Origin: BQJD01 sp964350265 | Lineage (GTDB): Bacteria; Pseudomonadota; Gammaproteobacteria; Arenicellales; CAJQKF01 | Direction of reading: 5' to 3' | DNA: 64,000 bases | Assembly: GCA_964350265.1 (NCBI GenBank) | Contig: CAYGJZ010000011.1 | Coordinates: 1 to 64,000 of the forward strand | In this document: one piece after another, positions 18,101-28,546 of the stretch | How positions within the stretch are numbered: position 1 is the stretch's first letter | Layout: each line of letters opens with the position of its first letter | Made by a program: the position numbers and the translations under genes | The notes under the pieces: generated by a model | The model's database searches: none | What the model saw: only the letters and a program-made list of their open reading frames with translations | Told to the model about the DNA's origin: nothing

Positions 18101-18774
18101 GGGTTCAGGGCGTGCAACTGGCCGATGGATGCGCTCAACAGCCGCTGCAGTTGCTTGAGGTAGTGTGTGCCCGAGTCGCTGTGGTAGCGGGCGCGCTCCA
18201 CCGAGCCGAAGGCGAGCATGGCATAGCGGGTCGGCGAGCGGCCCAGGGTCAGCGGGATCAGCGCGCAGGAGGCCACGGCGGCGCCGTCGTCGTCGCCGAA
18301 CAGCCAGGTCTTCTGCGCCTCGGTCAGGCGCACGGTGCACTGGGCGTCGTGGATTTCCGGCAGCGCGGCCTCGCCGTCGCCGGTGCCGAGCCGGCGCAGG
18401 GCGACGTACTCCAGGTCGAAGATCTTGCGCAGCCGGCGCGGCAGTTCGTCGATGCGCTCGGGCAGGGACTGGGCGGTGAGCAGGTACAGGGTCAACTCTT
18501 CCATGCGTCGCCCGAGGCGGTCGTTCTCGCGGGCATTGCCGATCAGCTCGCGCAAGCGCGCCTGGCCGGCGTGCTGGTCGTCGCGCAGGGCGATGACCTG
18601 GCGCTCCAGCAGGGAGATGGCGCGACCGCTGGTGGGGTGGGGGATGATCAGTTGCGACAGCAGCGACGGGTGGCGCTGGAAGAAATCGGGATGTTCGCGC
18701 AGGTAGTCGGCAAACGCCTGTTCGCCGGGCGCGGTCTCGTTGTCGTGGCCGTCGATCGGGGTCGTGCTGGTCAT
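18097..18774 (-). CDS. DUF484 family protein (YigA-like)
   Basis: A 225-aa cytosolic protein of the DUF484 family, a GAF-like fold often found between dapF and xerC. Visible features are the N-terminal FADYLREHPDFFQRHPSLL, a central coiled stretch with RQVIALRDDQHAGQARL, and a C-terminal GAF-like part (SCALIPLTLG). No biochemical function is established to my knowledge. The ATG at 18774 lies just after the dapF stop and its own stop overlaps the xerC TTG. Confidence 0.88.
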   Translation of the reverse strand: MTSTTPIDGHDNETAPGEQAFADYLREHPDFFQRHPSLLSQLIIPHPTSGRAISLLERQVIALRDDQHAGQARLRELIGNARENDRLGRRMEELTLYLLTAQSLPERIDELPRRLRKIFDLEYVALRRLGTGDGEAALPEIHDAQCTVRLTEAQKTWLFGDDDGAAVASCALIPLTLGRSPTRYAMLAFGSVERARYHSDSGTHYLKQLQRLLSASIGQLHALNP

Positions 18775-18777
18775 GGG

Positions 18778-19605
18778 TTATCCAAGGGGTAGTTCGCCGT
18801 CGTAGACATGTACCGCGTCACCGGTGAGCTGCACGCTGGCGTCGTCGCCGGCATAGTCGACGGCGAGCGTTCCGCCGGGCAGGGTCACGCGCACCGAGGC
18901 GTCGAGCAGGCCGAGTTGCCGCCCGGCGACCACCGCGGCGCAGGCACCGCTGCCGCAGGCGCGGGTTTCGCCGACACCGCGCTCGAACACGCGCAGGCGC
19001 AGATGGCCGCGGTCGACCACCTCGGCGAAGCCGACGTTGGTGCGCTCGGGAAAGCGCGGGTGTCGTTCCACCGCCGCGCCGATGGCGGCCACGTCCGCGC
19101 CGTCGACGTCGTCGACGACGGTCACCGCGTGGGGATTGCCCATCGACAGCACCACGAAGCCGATCTCGCCGTGGCCGGTGTCGATCGACTGCACCAGCCC
19201 GTCGCCCTCGGCGAGATAGGGAATGCGGGCCGGTTCGAACACTGGCGCACCCATGTCCACGCGGACGAGGTCGCCGGCCAGCAGGTCGAGGGTCATCTCG
19301 GTGCTGTGCGTGGCCACGCGGATGGTGCTGGCGTCGGTCAGTCCCTGGCGGCGCAGGAAGTGGGCGAAGCAGCGCGCGCCGTTGCCGCACTGGGCCGACT
19401 CGCTGCCGTCGTGGTTGTAGATGCGAAAGGCGAAATCGCCACGGCCGTTGGCCGGTCGTGCCACCAGCAACTGGTCGCAGCCGATGCCGCGGTGGCGGTC
19501 GGCGATGCGCCTGGCCAGCGCCGGCGTGATCTCGAGGGACTGGCGTACGCCGTCGATGACGACGAAGTCATTGCCCAGCGAATGCATCTTGCTGAAACGA
19601 AGCAT
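18778..19605 (-). CDS. dapF: diaminopimelate epimerase
   Basis: DapF converts LL- to meso-diaminopimelate for lysine and peptidoglycan. The 275-aa protein carries the two catalytic cysteines at C73 (QCGNGARC) and C217 (RACGSGAC), the same numbers I recall for E. coli DapF. The N-terminus MLRFSKMHSLGNDF matches the family, so I start at 19605; a longer frame to 19641 adds 12 residues without similarity. It leads the gene set dapF-DUF484-xerC-methyltransferase-kinase. Confidence 0.96.
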   Translation of the reverse strand: MLRFSKMHSLGNDFVVIDGVRQSLEITPALARRIADRHRGIGCDQLLVARPANGRGDFAFRIYNHDGSESAQCGNGARCFAHFLRRQGLTDASTIRVATHSTEMTLDLLAGDLVRVDMGAPVFEPARIPYLAEGDGLVQSIDTGHGEIGFVVLSMGNPHAVTVVDDVDGADVAAIGAAVERHPRFPERTNVGFAEVVDRGHLRLRVFERGVGETRACGSGACAAVVAGRQLGLLDASVRVTLPGGTLAVDYAGDDASVQLTGDAVHVYDGELPLG

Positions 19606-19682
19606 GGGGTGGCTGACGCCGTGTTCCTGACAATCGGTCAATTATAACGGAACCACGAGGTGTGGACCGAAGGGCCGCGCCG

Positions 19683-20501
19683 TCAGTGGTCCGCGGGCAG
19701 GTAGCGCAGCCAGTCGTGGCTGGCGTCGCCGATGGCCAGGAACCACGGGTTGAGCAGGGATGACTTGTTGTAGGCCAGCTCCTCGCCGCCGGGTTCGAGC
19801 AGGCGGCCGCCAGCCTCGTTGAGCACGCAGTGCGAGGCGGCGGTGTCCCACTCCGAGGTGGGCCCGAGGCGCGGGTAGATGTCGGCGCTGCCCTCGGCCA
19901 CCAGGCAGATCTTCAGCGCGCTGCCCATGGCGGTGGTGGTGACCTCGCCGACCTCCGCCTCGAGGGCCTCGCGGTAGGCGTCCACCGCGGCCCCGGCATG
20001 GGAGCGGCTGGCCACCAGGCAGACCCCCTGCGCGGGCCGCCGACGGCACCGGATCGGCTGGCTGCCGTCGGCATCGGTGCGGAAGGCGCCGTGGCCCTTC
20101 GCGGCATAGTGGGTCACGCCGCGGTCCGGGGTATGTACCACGCCGAGCACCGGGCGGTGGTCGTCGATGAGCGCGATGTTGACGGTGAACTCGCCGTTGC
20201 GGCGAACGAACTCCTTGGTGCCGTCGAGGGGGTCGACCAGCCAGAAGCGCTGCCACTGGTGTCGCTGCTCGAAGGCCGACTCGGCGGACTCCTCGGACAG
20301 CACCGGCCATTGCGGGGTCAGTTCGGCGAGACGCTCGACGATCAGCTCGTGGGCGCGCCGGTCGGCGAGGGTCAGCGGCGAGCCGTCGCCCTTTTCCTCC
20401 ACCGTGAAGGGTTGCCGGTAGACCTCGAGGATGGCGTTGCCGGCGGCGGCGGCAATGGCGCACACCGGTTCCAGCAGGTCGGCGGGATCGTTTGCAGGCA
20501 T
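19683..20501 (-). CDS. cysQ: 3'(2'),5'-bisphosphate nucleotidase CysQ
   Basis: CysQ hydrolyses 3'-phosphoadenosine 5'-phosphate, a by-product of sulfate assimilation, to AMP. The 272-aa inositol-monophosphatase-type sequence shows the metal motifs SEES, VDPLDGTKEF and EWDTAASHCVLNEAGG. It lies three bases after nudE on the same strand, a common gammaproteobacterial pair. The 77-base gap to dapF downstream contains no clear terminator, so read-through is possible. Confidence 0.92.
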   Translation of the reverse strand: MPANDPADLLEPVCAIAAAAGNAILEVYRQPFTVEEKGDGSPLTLADRRAHELIVERLAELTPQWPVLSEESAESAFEQRHQWQRFWLVDPLDGTKEFVRRNGEFTVNIALIDDHRPVLGVVHTPDRGVTHYAAKGHGAFRTDADGSQPIRCRRRPAQGVCLVASRSHAGAAVDAYREALEAEVGEVTTTAMGSALKICLVAEGSADIYPRLGPTSEWDTAASHCVLNEAGGRLLEPGGEELAYNKSSLLNPWFLAIGDASHDWLRYLPADH

Positions 20502-20504
20502 GGT

Positions 20505-21077
20505 TCAGGTTTCCGGGGTCGGCGGGTTTGCGGTGGAACCGGCCAGGGCGCGGGCGACGAGAAACAGGGCCAGGCGGGTACGGGCGTCGGAGATGCGCGG
20601 TTCGTCGTGCAGCTCGTCGATGCGCGCCAGCGGCCAGCGCCGCTGGGCCAGGGGCTCGGGCTCGTCGCCGGGCAGCGGCGCGGCGTAGAGGTCTTCGGCG
20701 AGGAAGATGGCGCTGCGAAAATCCGAGTAGGCCGGCATCAGCGTCACCGTGTCCAGGCAGCGCAGGCGACCGGCGGCGAAGCCGGTTTCCTCGCGCAGTT
20801 CGCGTTGTGCCGCCTCGGCAGGTTCCTCGCCGGCGTCGATGACGCCCTTGACGAAGCCCAGCTCGTAGCAGCCGGTGCCGAGGGCGAACTCCTCCACCAG
20901 TAACAGGTCGTCACCGACCCGGGGCACCACCACCACGCCCCCCTCGCCGCCGGCGACCAGTTGCTCGAACTCGCGCTCGGCGCCGTTGTGAAAGGTCAGC
21001 GATACCGCGTCCACCCGGAACAGGCGGCTTTGCGCCACCGTGCGGCGGTCACGAATGGTCGGTGGCGTCCTGGACAA
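20505..21077 (-). CDS. nudE: ADP-compounds hydrolase NudE
   Basis: A Nudix hydrolase for ADP-ribose, NADH and Ap3A-type substrates. The Nudix box is GVIDAGEEPAEAAQRELREE; RTVAQSRLF near the start and GDEPEPLAQRRWPL near the end match E. coli NudE closely. I prefer TTG at 21077 (190 aa; E. coli 186). A GTG at 21131 would add 18 residues but overlaps a TATAAT word (21117-21122, minus strand) that may be the promoter. It diverges from the mla operon. Confidence 0.88.
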   Translation of the reverse strand: MSRTPPTIRDRRTVAQSRLFRVDAVSLTFHNGAEREFEQLVAGGEGGVVVVPRVGDDLLLVEEFALGTGCYELGFVKGVIDAGEEPAEAAQRELREETGFAAGRLRCLDTVTLMPAYSDFRSAIFLAEDLYAAPLPGDEPEPLAQRRWPLARIDELHDEPRISDARTRLALFLVARALAGSTANPPTPET

Positions 21078-21356
21078 CGGTGGCGGGATCCTGGCGGGGC
21101 TGCGGCACGGACGGCGATTATACCCTGCCACCGGTTCAGCGGCGGTTCATCCGCCATGCACTGAACTCGCCGGCATCATGAACGACGAACATCCCCGCCG
21201 CGGCGGCGCAGAAACCGCAGAAATCGCAGGTTCGCGGGCAGCCGCGAAGGGTGTATGACAGGCAATCCCGGACGGATGCATTCCGCGATGGAGATCGGTT
21301 ATAGTGCGCCCCTCCCGCCCGCCCCGCCACGCTCCGGACGCCACGCCAGGATCGCC

Positions 21357-22169
21357 ATGACCGACGCATCCACCGCACTCGTTGAACTGCGCGGAGTCGA
21401 CTTCGCCTTTACCCGCCGACCGCTGTTCCGCGGCCTCGACCTGACCGTGCGTCGCGGCCAGGTGACGGCGATCATGGGGCCGAGCGGCTGCGGCAAGTCG
21501 ACCTTGCTGTCCCTCATCGGCGGCCGCCTGCGCGCGTCCGCGGGCAGCATCCGCTTCGACGGCGACGCGATGGATCCCGCCGATCGCGCCGGCCTGTACC
21601 GCATGCGTCGCAAGATGGGCATGCTGTTCCAGTCCAGTGCCCTGCTCACCGACCTGACGGTGTTCGAGAACGTCGCCTTCCCGCTGCGCGAGCACACCGC
21701 GCTGCCCGAGGAACTGGTTGCCATGGTGGTGCTGATGAAGCTGCAGATGGTGGGCCTGCGCGGCGCCGCCAGCCTGATGCCCTCGGAGCTGTCCGGCGGC
21801 ATGGCGCGGCGGGTGGCGCTGGCGCGTTCCATCGCGCTGGACCCGGTGCTGGTCATGTACGACGAGCCGTTCACCGGCCTTGACCCGATCTCCATGGGCG
21901 TGGTGGTCAAGTTGATCCGCGAGCTCAACGACGCGCTCGGCATGAGCTCGGTGGTGGTGACCCACGACGTCGCCGAGGGCTGCAGCATCGCCGACTACGT
22001 CTACATCCTCGGCAAGACCTCGATGATCGGCGAGGGCACGGTGGCGTCGCTGAAGCAAAGCGATGATCCCCAGGTGCGCCAGTTCATGGATGGCCTGCCC
22101 GACGGCCCGGTGGCCTACCACTACCCGGCGGAACCCTTCGCCGAGCAGTTGCTGGGGCGCGATTCATGA
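21357..22169 (+). CDS. mlaF: phospholipid transport ATP-binding protein MlaF
   Basis: The ATPase of the MlaFEDB inner-membrane complex that moves phospholipids between the inner membrane and periplasmic MlaC to keep outer-membrane asymmetry. In 270 aa it has Walker A (GPSGCGKST), Q-loop (MLFQSSALLTDLTV), signature LSGGMARRVALAR, Walker B (LVMYDEPFTGLD) and switch His (VVTHDV). ATG at 21357 has AGGA eight bases upstream; in-frame ATGs up to 21255 are not supported by family length. Its stop overlaps mlaE (ATGA). Confidence 0.96.
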   Translation: MTDASTALVELRGVDFAFTRRPLFRGLDLTVRRGQVTAIMGPSGCGKSTLLSLIGGRLRASAGSIRFDGDAMDPADRAGLYRMRRKMGMLFQSSALLTDLTVFENVAFPLREHTALPEELVAMVVLMKLQMVGLRGAASLMPSELSGGMARRVALARSIALDPVLVMYDEPFTGLDPISMGVVVKLIRELNDALGMSSVVVTHDVAEGCSIADYVYILGKTSMIGEGTVASLKQSDDPQVRQFMDGLPDGPVAYHYPAEPFAEQLLGRDS

Positions 22170-22942
22170 ACGCGATCCGTCGTCTCGGCCGCTTTGGCAT
22201 CGACATCACCGCTTCGCTGGGTGCCGCCGGGCTGTTCGCGCTGGCGACCTTGTCGCAGTGCCTGGTGGTGCTCAAGCGTCCCCGGCTGCTGGTGCAGCAG
22301 CTCTACTCGGTGGGCGTGCTGACGGTGATCATCATCGTCCTCGCCGGCCTTTTCGTCGGCATGGTGCTGGGCCTGCAGGGATACAATACCCTGGTGGACT
22401 TCGGCGCCGAGTCCTCCCTCGGCCTGGTGGTGGCCATGTTCCTCACCCGCGAGCTTGGCCCGGTGCTGACCGCGCTCCTGTTCACCGGTCGCGCTGGCTC
22501 GGCGCTGACCGCCGAGATCGGCCTGATGAAGACCACCGAGCAGTTGGCCGCGCTGGAAATGATGGCGGTGGACCCGATGCGCCGGGTGGTGGCGCCGCGT
22601 TTCGTCGCCGGCGTCCTCGCAGTGCCGTTGCTGGCCGCCATGTTCAGCGTGGTCGGGGTGTTCGGCGGCTACCTGATCGGCGTGGAGCTGCTCGGGGTCG
22701 ACGCCGGCGTGTTCTGGTCGTCGATGCGCGAGGGCATGGATTTCTACGACGACATCGTCAACGGCGCCATCAAGAGCGTGGTGTTCGGCGTCTGCGTGAC
22801 CTGGATCGCCCTGTTCCAGGGCTATACCTGCGTGCCGAATGCCGCCGGCATCAGCCGCGCCACCACCCGTACCGTGGTCGCCGGCTCGCTGGCGATCCTC
22901 GGCCTGGACTACGTGCTCACCGCGCTGATGTTCGGCGCCTGA
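22166..22942 (+). CDS. mlaE: phospholipid transport permease MlaE
   Basis: The membrane subunit of the Mla ABC complex (258 aa, five or six hydrophobic segments). Family motifs include LVVAMFLTRELGPVLTALL, GRAGSALTAEIGLMKTTEQ and AVDPMRRVVAPRF. It overlaps mlaF by four bases and is followed by mlaD after 21 bases. Confidence 0.96.
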   Translation: MNAIRRLGRFGIDITASLGAAGLFALATLSQCLVVLKRPRLLVQQLYSVGVLTVIIIVLAGLFVGMVLGLQGYNTLVDFGAESSLGLVVAMFLTRELGPVLTALLFTGRAGSALTAEIGLMKTTEQLAALEMMAVDPMRRVVAPRFVAGVLAVPLLAAMFSVVGVFGGYLIGVELLGVDAGVFWSSMREGMDFYDDIVNGAIKSVVFGVCVTWIALFQGYTCVPNAAGISRATTRTVVAGSLAILGLDYVLTALMFGA

Positions 22943-22963
22943 ACCCATCAACGAAGGCATTTT

Positions 22964-23422
22964 ATGAACAGCAAGATCTCGGAACTGGCGGTCGGCGTGT
23001 TCCTGCTGGCCGGTATCGCGGCCCTCGGCTACCTGGCCCTGTCGGTGGGCAACATGGGATCCACCGTGTCTTCCGACACCTACCGGGTCACCGCCCGCTT
23101 CGACAACATCGGCGGGTTGGCGGTGAAGGCGCCGGTGACCGTGGCCGGCGTGCGCGTCGGCCGGGTCAGCGGCATCAGCGTCGATCGCGAACTGTTCTCG
23201 GCGGTGGTCAGCATGGACATCGACGCCGCCTACGACAACCTGCCCGGGGATACCAGTGCCTCGATCCTGACCGCCGGCCTGCTCGGTGCCCAGTACATCG
23301 GCCTGCAGCCCGGCGGCGACATCGAGTTCCTGGAAGAGGGCGACCGCATCGAGCTGACCCAGTCGGCGGTGGTGCTGGAAAACCTGATCGGACAACTGCT
23401 GTTCAGCAAGACTGCGGAGTAG
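22964..23422 (+). CDS. mlaD: MCE-domain phospholipid-binding protein MlaD
   Basis: A 152-aa periplasm-facing protein anchored by one N-terminal helix (ELAVGVFLLAGIAALGYLAL). Its single MCE domain (RVTARFDNIGGLAVKAPVTVAG...YIGLQPGG) forms a hexameric ring on MlaE, through which lipids pass. ATG at 22964 follows an AAGGC site. Confidence 0.95.
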   Translation: MNSKISELAVGVFLLAGIAALGYLALSVGNMGSTVSSDTYRVTARFDNIGGLAVKAPVTVAGVRVGRVSGISVDRELFSAVVSMDIDAAYDNLPGDTSASILTAGLLGAQYIGLQPGGDIEFLEEGDRIELTQSAVVLENLIGQLLFSKTAE

Positions 23423-23426
23423 ACCC

Positions 23427-24047
23427 ATGCTGGCAAGAATTCTCGCGGTGACCACCGCGCTCGTGCTCTCGCTGCCGGCCTTTGCCGCCGGCCCGGCACC
23501 GGACGAACTGGTGGAGACCACCATCAACGAGCTGATCGACGAGCTGGAAAGCCGGCGCAGCGAGCTGGCCGCCGACAAGTCCAAGCTCTACGCCATGGTC
23601 GAGGAGGTGGTGGTGCCGCACTTCTCGTTGCCGGTGATCGCGCGGCTGGTGCTGGCGCGGCACTGGCGCGAGGCCTCCGAGGCCCAGCGCGAGGCCTTTG
23701 CCGAGGAGTTCAAGAAGCTGCTCATCCGCACCTATGCCACCGCCCTGTTCGAGTACACCGGCAAGGAGAAGATGGAAGTGCGGCCGGCGAAAATGAAGGA
23801 AGGCGAGCGGCGGGCGCGGGTGGAAACCCTGGTCACGCTGGCCTCCGGCCCGGCCATTCCGGTCAACTACTCCTTCCTCCAGGATGGCGACGGCAGCTGG
23901 AAGATCTACGACGTCAACATCGACGGCATCAGTCTGGTCACCAACTATCGCTCCTCCTACGGGCAGGTGATTTCCCAGCGCGGACTCGACGCCCTGATCG
24001 AGGACCTGGCCACCCGCAACCAGTCCCTGGAGCAGGGCAGCGCCTGA
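23427..24047 (+). CDS. mlaC: periplasmic phospholipid carrier MlaC
   Basis: A soluble periplasmic lipid-binding protein (206 aa) that shuttles phospholipids between the outer-membrane MlaA complex and MlaFEDB. It has a signal peptide ending LPAFAAG near residue 20, and the Ttg2D/MlaC fold with VVPHFSLPVIARLVLARHWREAS and VEVRPAKMK-type central strands. Its stop overlaps the mlaB start (TGATG). Confidence 0.95.
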   Translation: MLARILAVTTALVLSLPAFAAGPAPDELVETTINELIDELESRRSELAADKSKLYAMVEEVVVPHFSLPVIARLVLARHWREASEAQREAFAEEFKKLLIRTYATALFEYTGKEKMEVRPAKMKEGERRARVETLVTLASGPAIPVNYSFLQDGDGSWKIYDVNIDGISLVTNYRSSYGQVISQRGLDALIEDLATRNQSLEQGSA

Positions 24048-24328
24048 TGACCCGGGCCACCCTCCGCCGCGACGGCGACGTGCTGGTGCTGGAAGGCGAG
24101 ATCGACTTCGACAGCGTGCCCGCGCTGGTGCGCGAGGCGGGCAGTCTCGGCGACGGCGTCGGCACGGTCGACGCCAGCGCGGTGCGCCGCATCGACAGCG
24201 CCGGGGTTGCCTTCCTGGTGTGGCTGCGCAGGCACCATGGCACCGGCAGCCACCTGGCGCTGCGCGGCGCCTCGCCGCAACTCACCCGGCTGCTGGCGGT
24301 GACTGGCCTGGAGACGGTGGTCGGCTGA
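24047..24328 (+). CDS. mlaB: STAS-domain protein MlaB
   Basis: The small cytosolic STAS subunit (93 aa) that stabilises MlaF in the Mla complex. The sequence has the STAS core GVGTVDASAVRRIDSAGVAF, including the conserved Asp-Ser region. The one-base overlap with mlaC (TGATG) shows translational coupling. It is the last mla gene; ibaG follows after 123 bases. Confidence 0.92.
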   Translation: MTRATLRRDGDVLVLEGEIDFDSVPALVREAGSLGDGVGTVDASAVRRIDSAGVAFLVWLRRHHGTGSHLALRGASPQLTRLLAVTGLETVVG

Positions 24329-24451
24329 GCCTGGCGCTATCCCGGCCACCCGCCGGTCGGTTATCATAGGCCCCCTGCGTCGCCCACCGGCGACCGTGCC
24401 GAACATCCCATTCCCACGCCGCGACCGCGGCGCAGCAAGACGAGGAGACGA

Positions 24452-24694
24452 GTGGTTACCCCCGAGGACATCAAGGGCTGGATCGAGCAGAACCTGGCCG
24501 GCAGCGAGGTTGAAATCGACGGTGACGGCCACCATTTCGAGGCCGTGATCGTCTGCCCCGACTTCGACGGCAAGAGCCGAATCCAGCGTCACCAGATGGT
24601 CTACGGCGCGCTGGGCGAGCGGATGAAATCCGATATCCACGCGCTGTCCATGAAAACCCTCACCCCCGCCGAACAGGCGTCCAGCGAGGCCTGA
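24452..24694 (+). CDS. ibaG: BolA-family protein IbaG
   Basis: An 80-aa BolA-like protein that partners a monothiol glutaredoxin in Fe-S cluster handling. The family core is DGDGHHFEAVIVCPDFDGKSRIQRHQMVY, with the conserved His as a cluster ligand. The GTG start at 24452 is preceded by GAGGAGACGA. Its position between mlaB and murA is conserved, and the next gene here encodes its glutaredoxin partner. Confidence 0.93.
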   Translation: MVTPEDIKGWIEQNLAGSEVEIDGDGHHFEAVIVCPDFDGKSRIQRHQMVYGALGERMKSDIHALSMKTLTPAEQASSEA

Positions 24695-24700
24695 GCCACT

Positions 24701-25012
24701 ATGAATATCCAGGAACAAATCAAGGAACTGGTCGAAACCAACGACGTGGTCCTGTTCATGAAAGGGTCGCCGGACTTTCCGCAGTGCGGATTTTCCAGCC
24801 GTGCCAGCCAGATCCTGCGTCAGCTCGGCACCCAGTTCGCCTCGGTGGACGTGCTGCAGAACCAGGATGTCCGCGAAGGCATCAAGACCTATTCCAACTG
24901 GCCCACCATTCCGCAGCTGTACATCCGCGGCGAGTTCATCGGCGGCAGCGATATCGTCATGGAAATGTACGAGAGCGGCGAGCTTGCGAAGAAGCTCGTC
25001 AGCGAAGCCTGA
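24701..25012 (+). CDS. grxD: monothiol glutaredoxin Grx4
   Basis: A CGFS-type glutaredoxin (103 aa) that binds a [2Fe-2S] cluster as a dimer or with a BolA protein. The active site is PQCGFS (C29) and the glutathione site WPTIPQLYIRGEFIGGSDI is complete. ATG at 24701 is six bases after ibaG, so the two cluster partners are co-expressed. Confidence 0.96.
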   Translation: MNIQEQIKELVETNDVVLFMKGSPDFPQCGFSSRASQILRQLGTQFASVDVLQNQDVREGIKTYSNWPTIPQLYIRGEFIGGSDIVMEMYESGELAKKLVSEA

Positions 25013-25072
25013 CCCGGCCGTTGGCGCCGGACACCGGAATCGCCGTGGAGCCGACGCCGTGGACAAGCAGGC

Positions 25073-26362
<1,290 letters not shown>

Positions 26363-26411
26363 TCCACTCCGTCGTCCTTTCACGCCACGCTACTCGTCGT
26401 ATACCGCCGTC

Positions 26412-27050
26412 ATGATGACCGTCGCGCTGTCGAAGGGGCGCATCCTCGACCAGACCCTGCCCTTGTTTGCCGCCGCCGGCATCGAGCCGCTGGACGATCC
26501 GCGCGACAGCCGCAAGCTGGTGCTGGCCTCCAACCGCGACGACCTGCGCTTCCTGGTGGTGCGCGCCGCCGACGTCGCCACCTACGTGCAGTACGGTGCC
26601 GCCGATGCCGGCGTGGTGGGCAAGGACCTGCTGCTGGAGAACGGCGGCGAGGGCCTCTACGAACTGGTCGACCTGCGCATTTCCCGCTGCCGCATGGTGG
26701 TGGCCGAGGCCGCCTCCGCCGGTGGTGAGCCGCTGGCCAGTGATCGCCGGCTGCGCATCGCCACCAAGTACCCGAACATCACCCACGATCACTTCGCCGC
26801 CCGCGGCGTGCAGGCCGAGATCATCAAGCTGTACGGCTCCATGGAACTCGCCCCGCTGGTGCACCTCGCCGACCGCATCGTCGACCTGGTCGACACCGGC
26901 GGCACGCTGCGCGCCAACGGCCTGGTGGAGGTGGAGCAGATCGCCGAGGTGACCGCGCGGCTGGTGGTGAACCGCGCCTCGATGAAGCGCAAGTCGGCCT
27001 TGCTCGGCGAACTGGTGACGGCGCTGAAACAGGCCGTGGAGGCGGGCTAG
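26412..27050 (+). CDS. hisG: ATP phosphoribosyltransferase, short form
   Basis: The first step of histidine synthesis (ATP plus PRPP). The 212-aa protein is the short HisG form, which lacks the C-terminal regulatory domain and normally needs HisZ; no hisZ lies in this window. Motifs are LSKGRILDQTLPL, GVVGKDLL and VDTGGTLRANGL. ATG at 26412 or the next codon (26415) may be used. The upstream part of the open frame is a shadow of murA. Confidence 0.94.
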   Translation: MMTVALSKGRILDQTLPLFAAAGIEPLDDPRDSRKLVLASNRDDLRFLVVRAADVATYVQYGAADAGVVGKDLLLENGGEGLYELVDLRISRCRMVVAEAASAGGEPLASDRRLRIATKYPNITHDHFAARGVQAEIIKLYGSMELAPLVHLADRIVDLVDTGGTLRANGLVEVEQIAEVTARLVVNRASMKRKSALLGELVTALKQAVEAG

Positions 27051-27089
27051 TGGCACGACGCATGCGCATGCACCGGACGGGACACTAGG

Positions 27090-28400
27090 GTGGGCGACGC
27101 GACGCTGCGCGTTCTCGATGCCCGCGCCACCGGCTTCGACGCTGCCCTCGATCACCTGCTGCGCCGGGACGGGTCCGCCGACCACGCCGTCGACGAGGCG
27201 GTGGCCGTCATCATCGACGACGTTCGTCGCCGGGGCGACGTGGCACTGCTCGAATACACCCGCCGCTTCGACCGGCTGGCGGTGGACGACGCCGCCGACC
27301 TGGTGCTCGATGCCGACGGCATCGCCCGTCACGCCGCCGGGGTGGACGATGCCGTGCGCGACGCGCTGGTGGCGGCGCATGCGCGCATCGCCTCCTTTCA
27401 CCGCCACCAGGCGGAGTCGTCCTGGAGTTTCACCGAGGCCGACGGCAGCCGCTTCGGCCAGCAGGTCACGCCGCTGGCGCGGGTTGGCGTCTACGTTCCC
27501 GGCGGCAAGGCTGCCTACCCGTCGTCGGTGCTGATGAACGTGGTGCCCGCGCGGGTGGCAGGCGTCGACGAGATCGTGATGGTGGTGCCGACCCCCGACG
27601 GCGTGGTCAACCCGGCGGTGATGGCGGCCGCCGGCATCGCCGGTGTCGACCGCGTGCTCACCATTGGCGGCGCCCAGGCGGTGGCGGCACTGGCCTACGG
27701 CACCGACACCGTACCCCGGGTGGACAAGATCGTCGGTCCCGGCAATGCCTACGTGGCCAGCGCCAAGCGCCAGGTATTCGGGCAGGTCGGCATCGACATG
27801 ATCGCCGGGCCCTCGGAAGTGGTGGTGATCTGCGACGCGGGCGCCGATCCGCGCTGGGTGGCGATGGACCTGTTCGCCCAGGCCGAACACGACGAGATGG
27901 CCCAGTCCATCGCCCTGTGTCCGTCGCGGGAGATCGCCGACGCGGTGCTCGCGGCGGTGGACGCGTTGTTGCCGGGCATGGAGCGACGCGAGGTGATCGC
28001 CGCTTCGCTGCGCGCCCACGGTGCCGCCATCGTGGTCGAGGATCTCGACGCGGCGGTGGCGCTGGCCAACCGCATCGCGCCGGAGCACCTGGAGCTGATG
28101 GTGGCCGATCCCGGGCCGCTGCTGCCCGCGGTGCGCCATGCCGGGGCCATCTTTGCCGGCTATCACAGCGCCGAGTCCCTGGGAGACTACTGCGCCGGCC
28201 CCAACCACGTGTTGCCGACCTCGGGCACCGCGCGCTTTGCCTCGCCGCTGGGCGTGTACGATTTCGTCAAGCGCACCAGCATCGTGCAGTGTTCCGCCGA
28301 CGGTGCGCGCGCCCTGTCGCGCCTGGCCTCGGTGCTTGGCCGGGCAGAGTCGCTCACCGCCCATGCCCGCTCCGCCGAGCTGCGCGGCGAGGATCCGTGA
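27090..28400 (+). CDS. hisD: histidinol dehydrogenase
   Basis: The last two oxidation steps, L-histidinol to L-histidine, with NAD and Zn2+. In 436 aa one sees VYVPGGKAAYPSSVLMN, KIVGPGNAYVASAKR, AEHDE and the C-terminal FVKRTS. The start is GTG at 27090, 39 bases after hisG. In many gammaproteobacteria hisC follows directly, but not here. Confidence 0.95.
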   Translation: MGDATLRVLDARATGFDAALDHLLRRDGSADHAVDEAVAVIIDDVRRRGDVALLEYTRRFDRLAVDDAADLVLDADGIARHAAGVDDAVRDALVAAHARIASFHRHQAESSWSFTEADGSRFGQQVTPLARVGVYVPGGKAAYPSSVLMNVVPARVAGVDEIVMVVPTPDGVVNPAVMAAAGIAGVDRVLTIGGAQAVAALAYGTDTVPRVDKIVGPGNAYVASAKRQVFGQVGIDMIAGPSEVVVICDAGADPRWVAMDLFAQAEHDEMAQSIALCPSREIADAVLAAVDALLPGMERREVIAASLRAHGAAIVVEDLDAAVALANRIAPEHLELMVADPGPLLPAVRHAGAIFAGYHSAESLGDYCAGPNHVLPTSGTARFASPLGVYDFVKRTSIVQCSADGARALSRLASVLGRAESLTAHARSAELRGEDP

Positions 28401-28417
28401 GTCGCGTCCTCCGGCCC

Positions 28418-28447
28418 CTGCAATCGCGGCCGAGAGTCTGCTAGTAT
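28418..28447 (+). promoter_or_regulatory. possible internal promoter before hisB
   Basis: CTGCAA (28418-28423) and TAGTAT (28442-28447), 18 bases apart, lie in the 146-base hisD-hisB spacer, the longest gap in the his cluster. The elements are weak; the local AT-richness is the main support. Confidence 0.3.
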
Positions 28448-28546
28448 TTTGCTACCGGGCCGACCCGAACAGGCACCAGACCCATCGACCCCGCCGCCGA
28501 ACCTGAATCATCCCCTTCGCGAACGAATCCCCAAGGTAGTTCACTC

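Noticed and set aside
21300..21305. TATAGT as mlaF promoter -10
   Set aside because: No acceptable -35 at 15-19 bases upstream; too weak to list.
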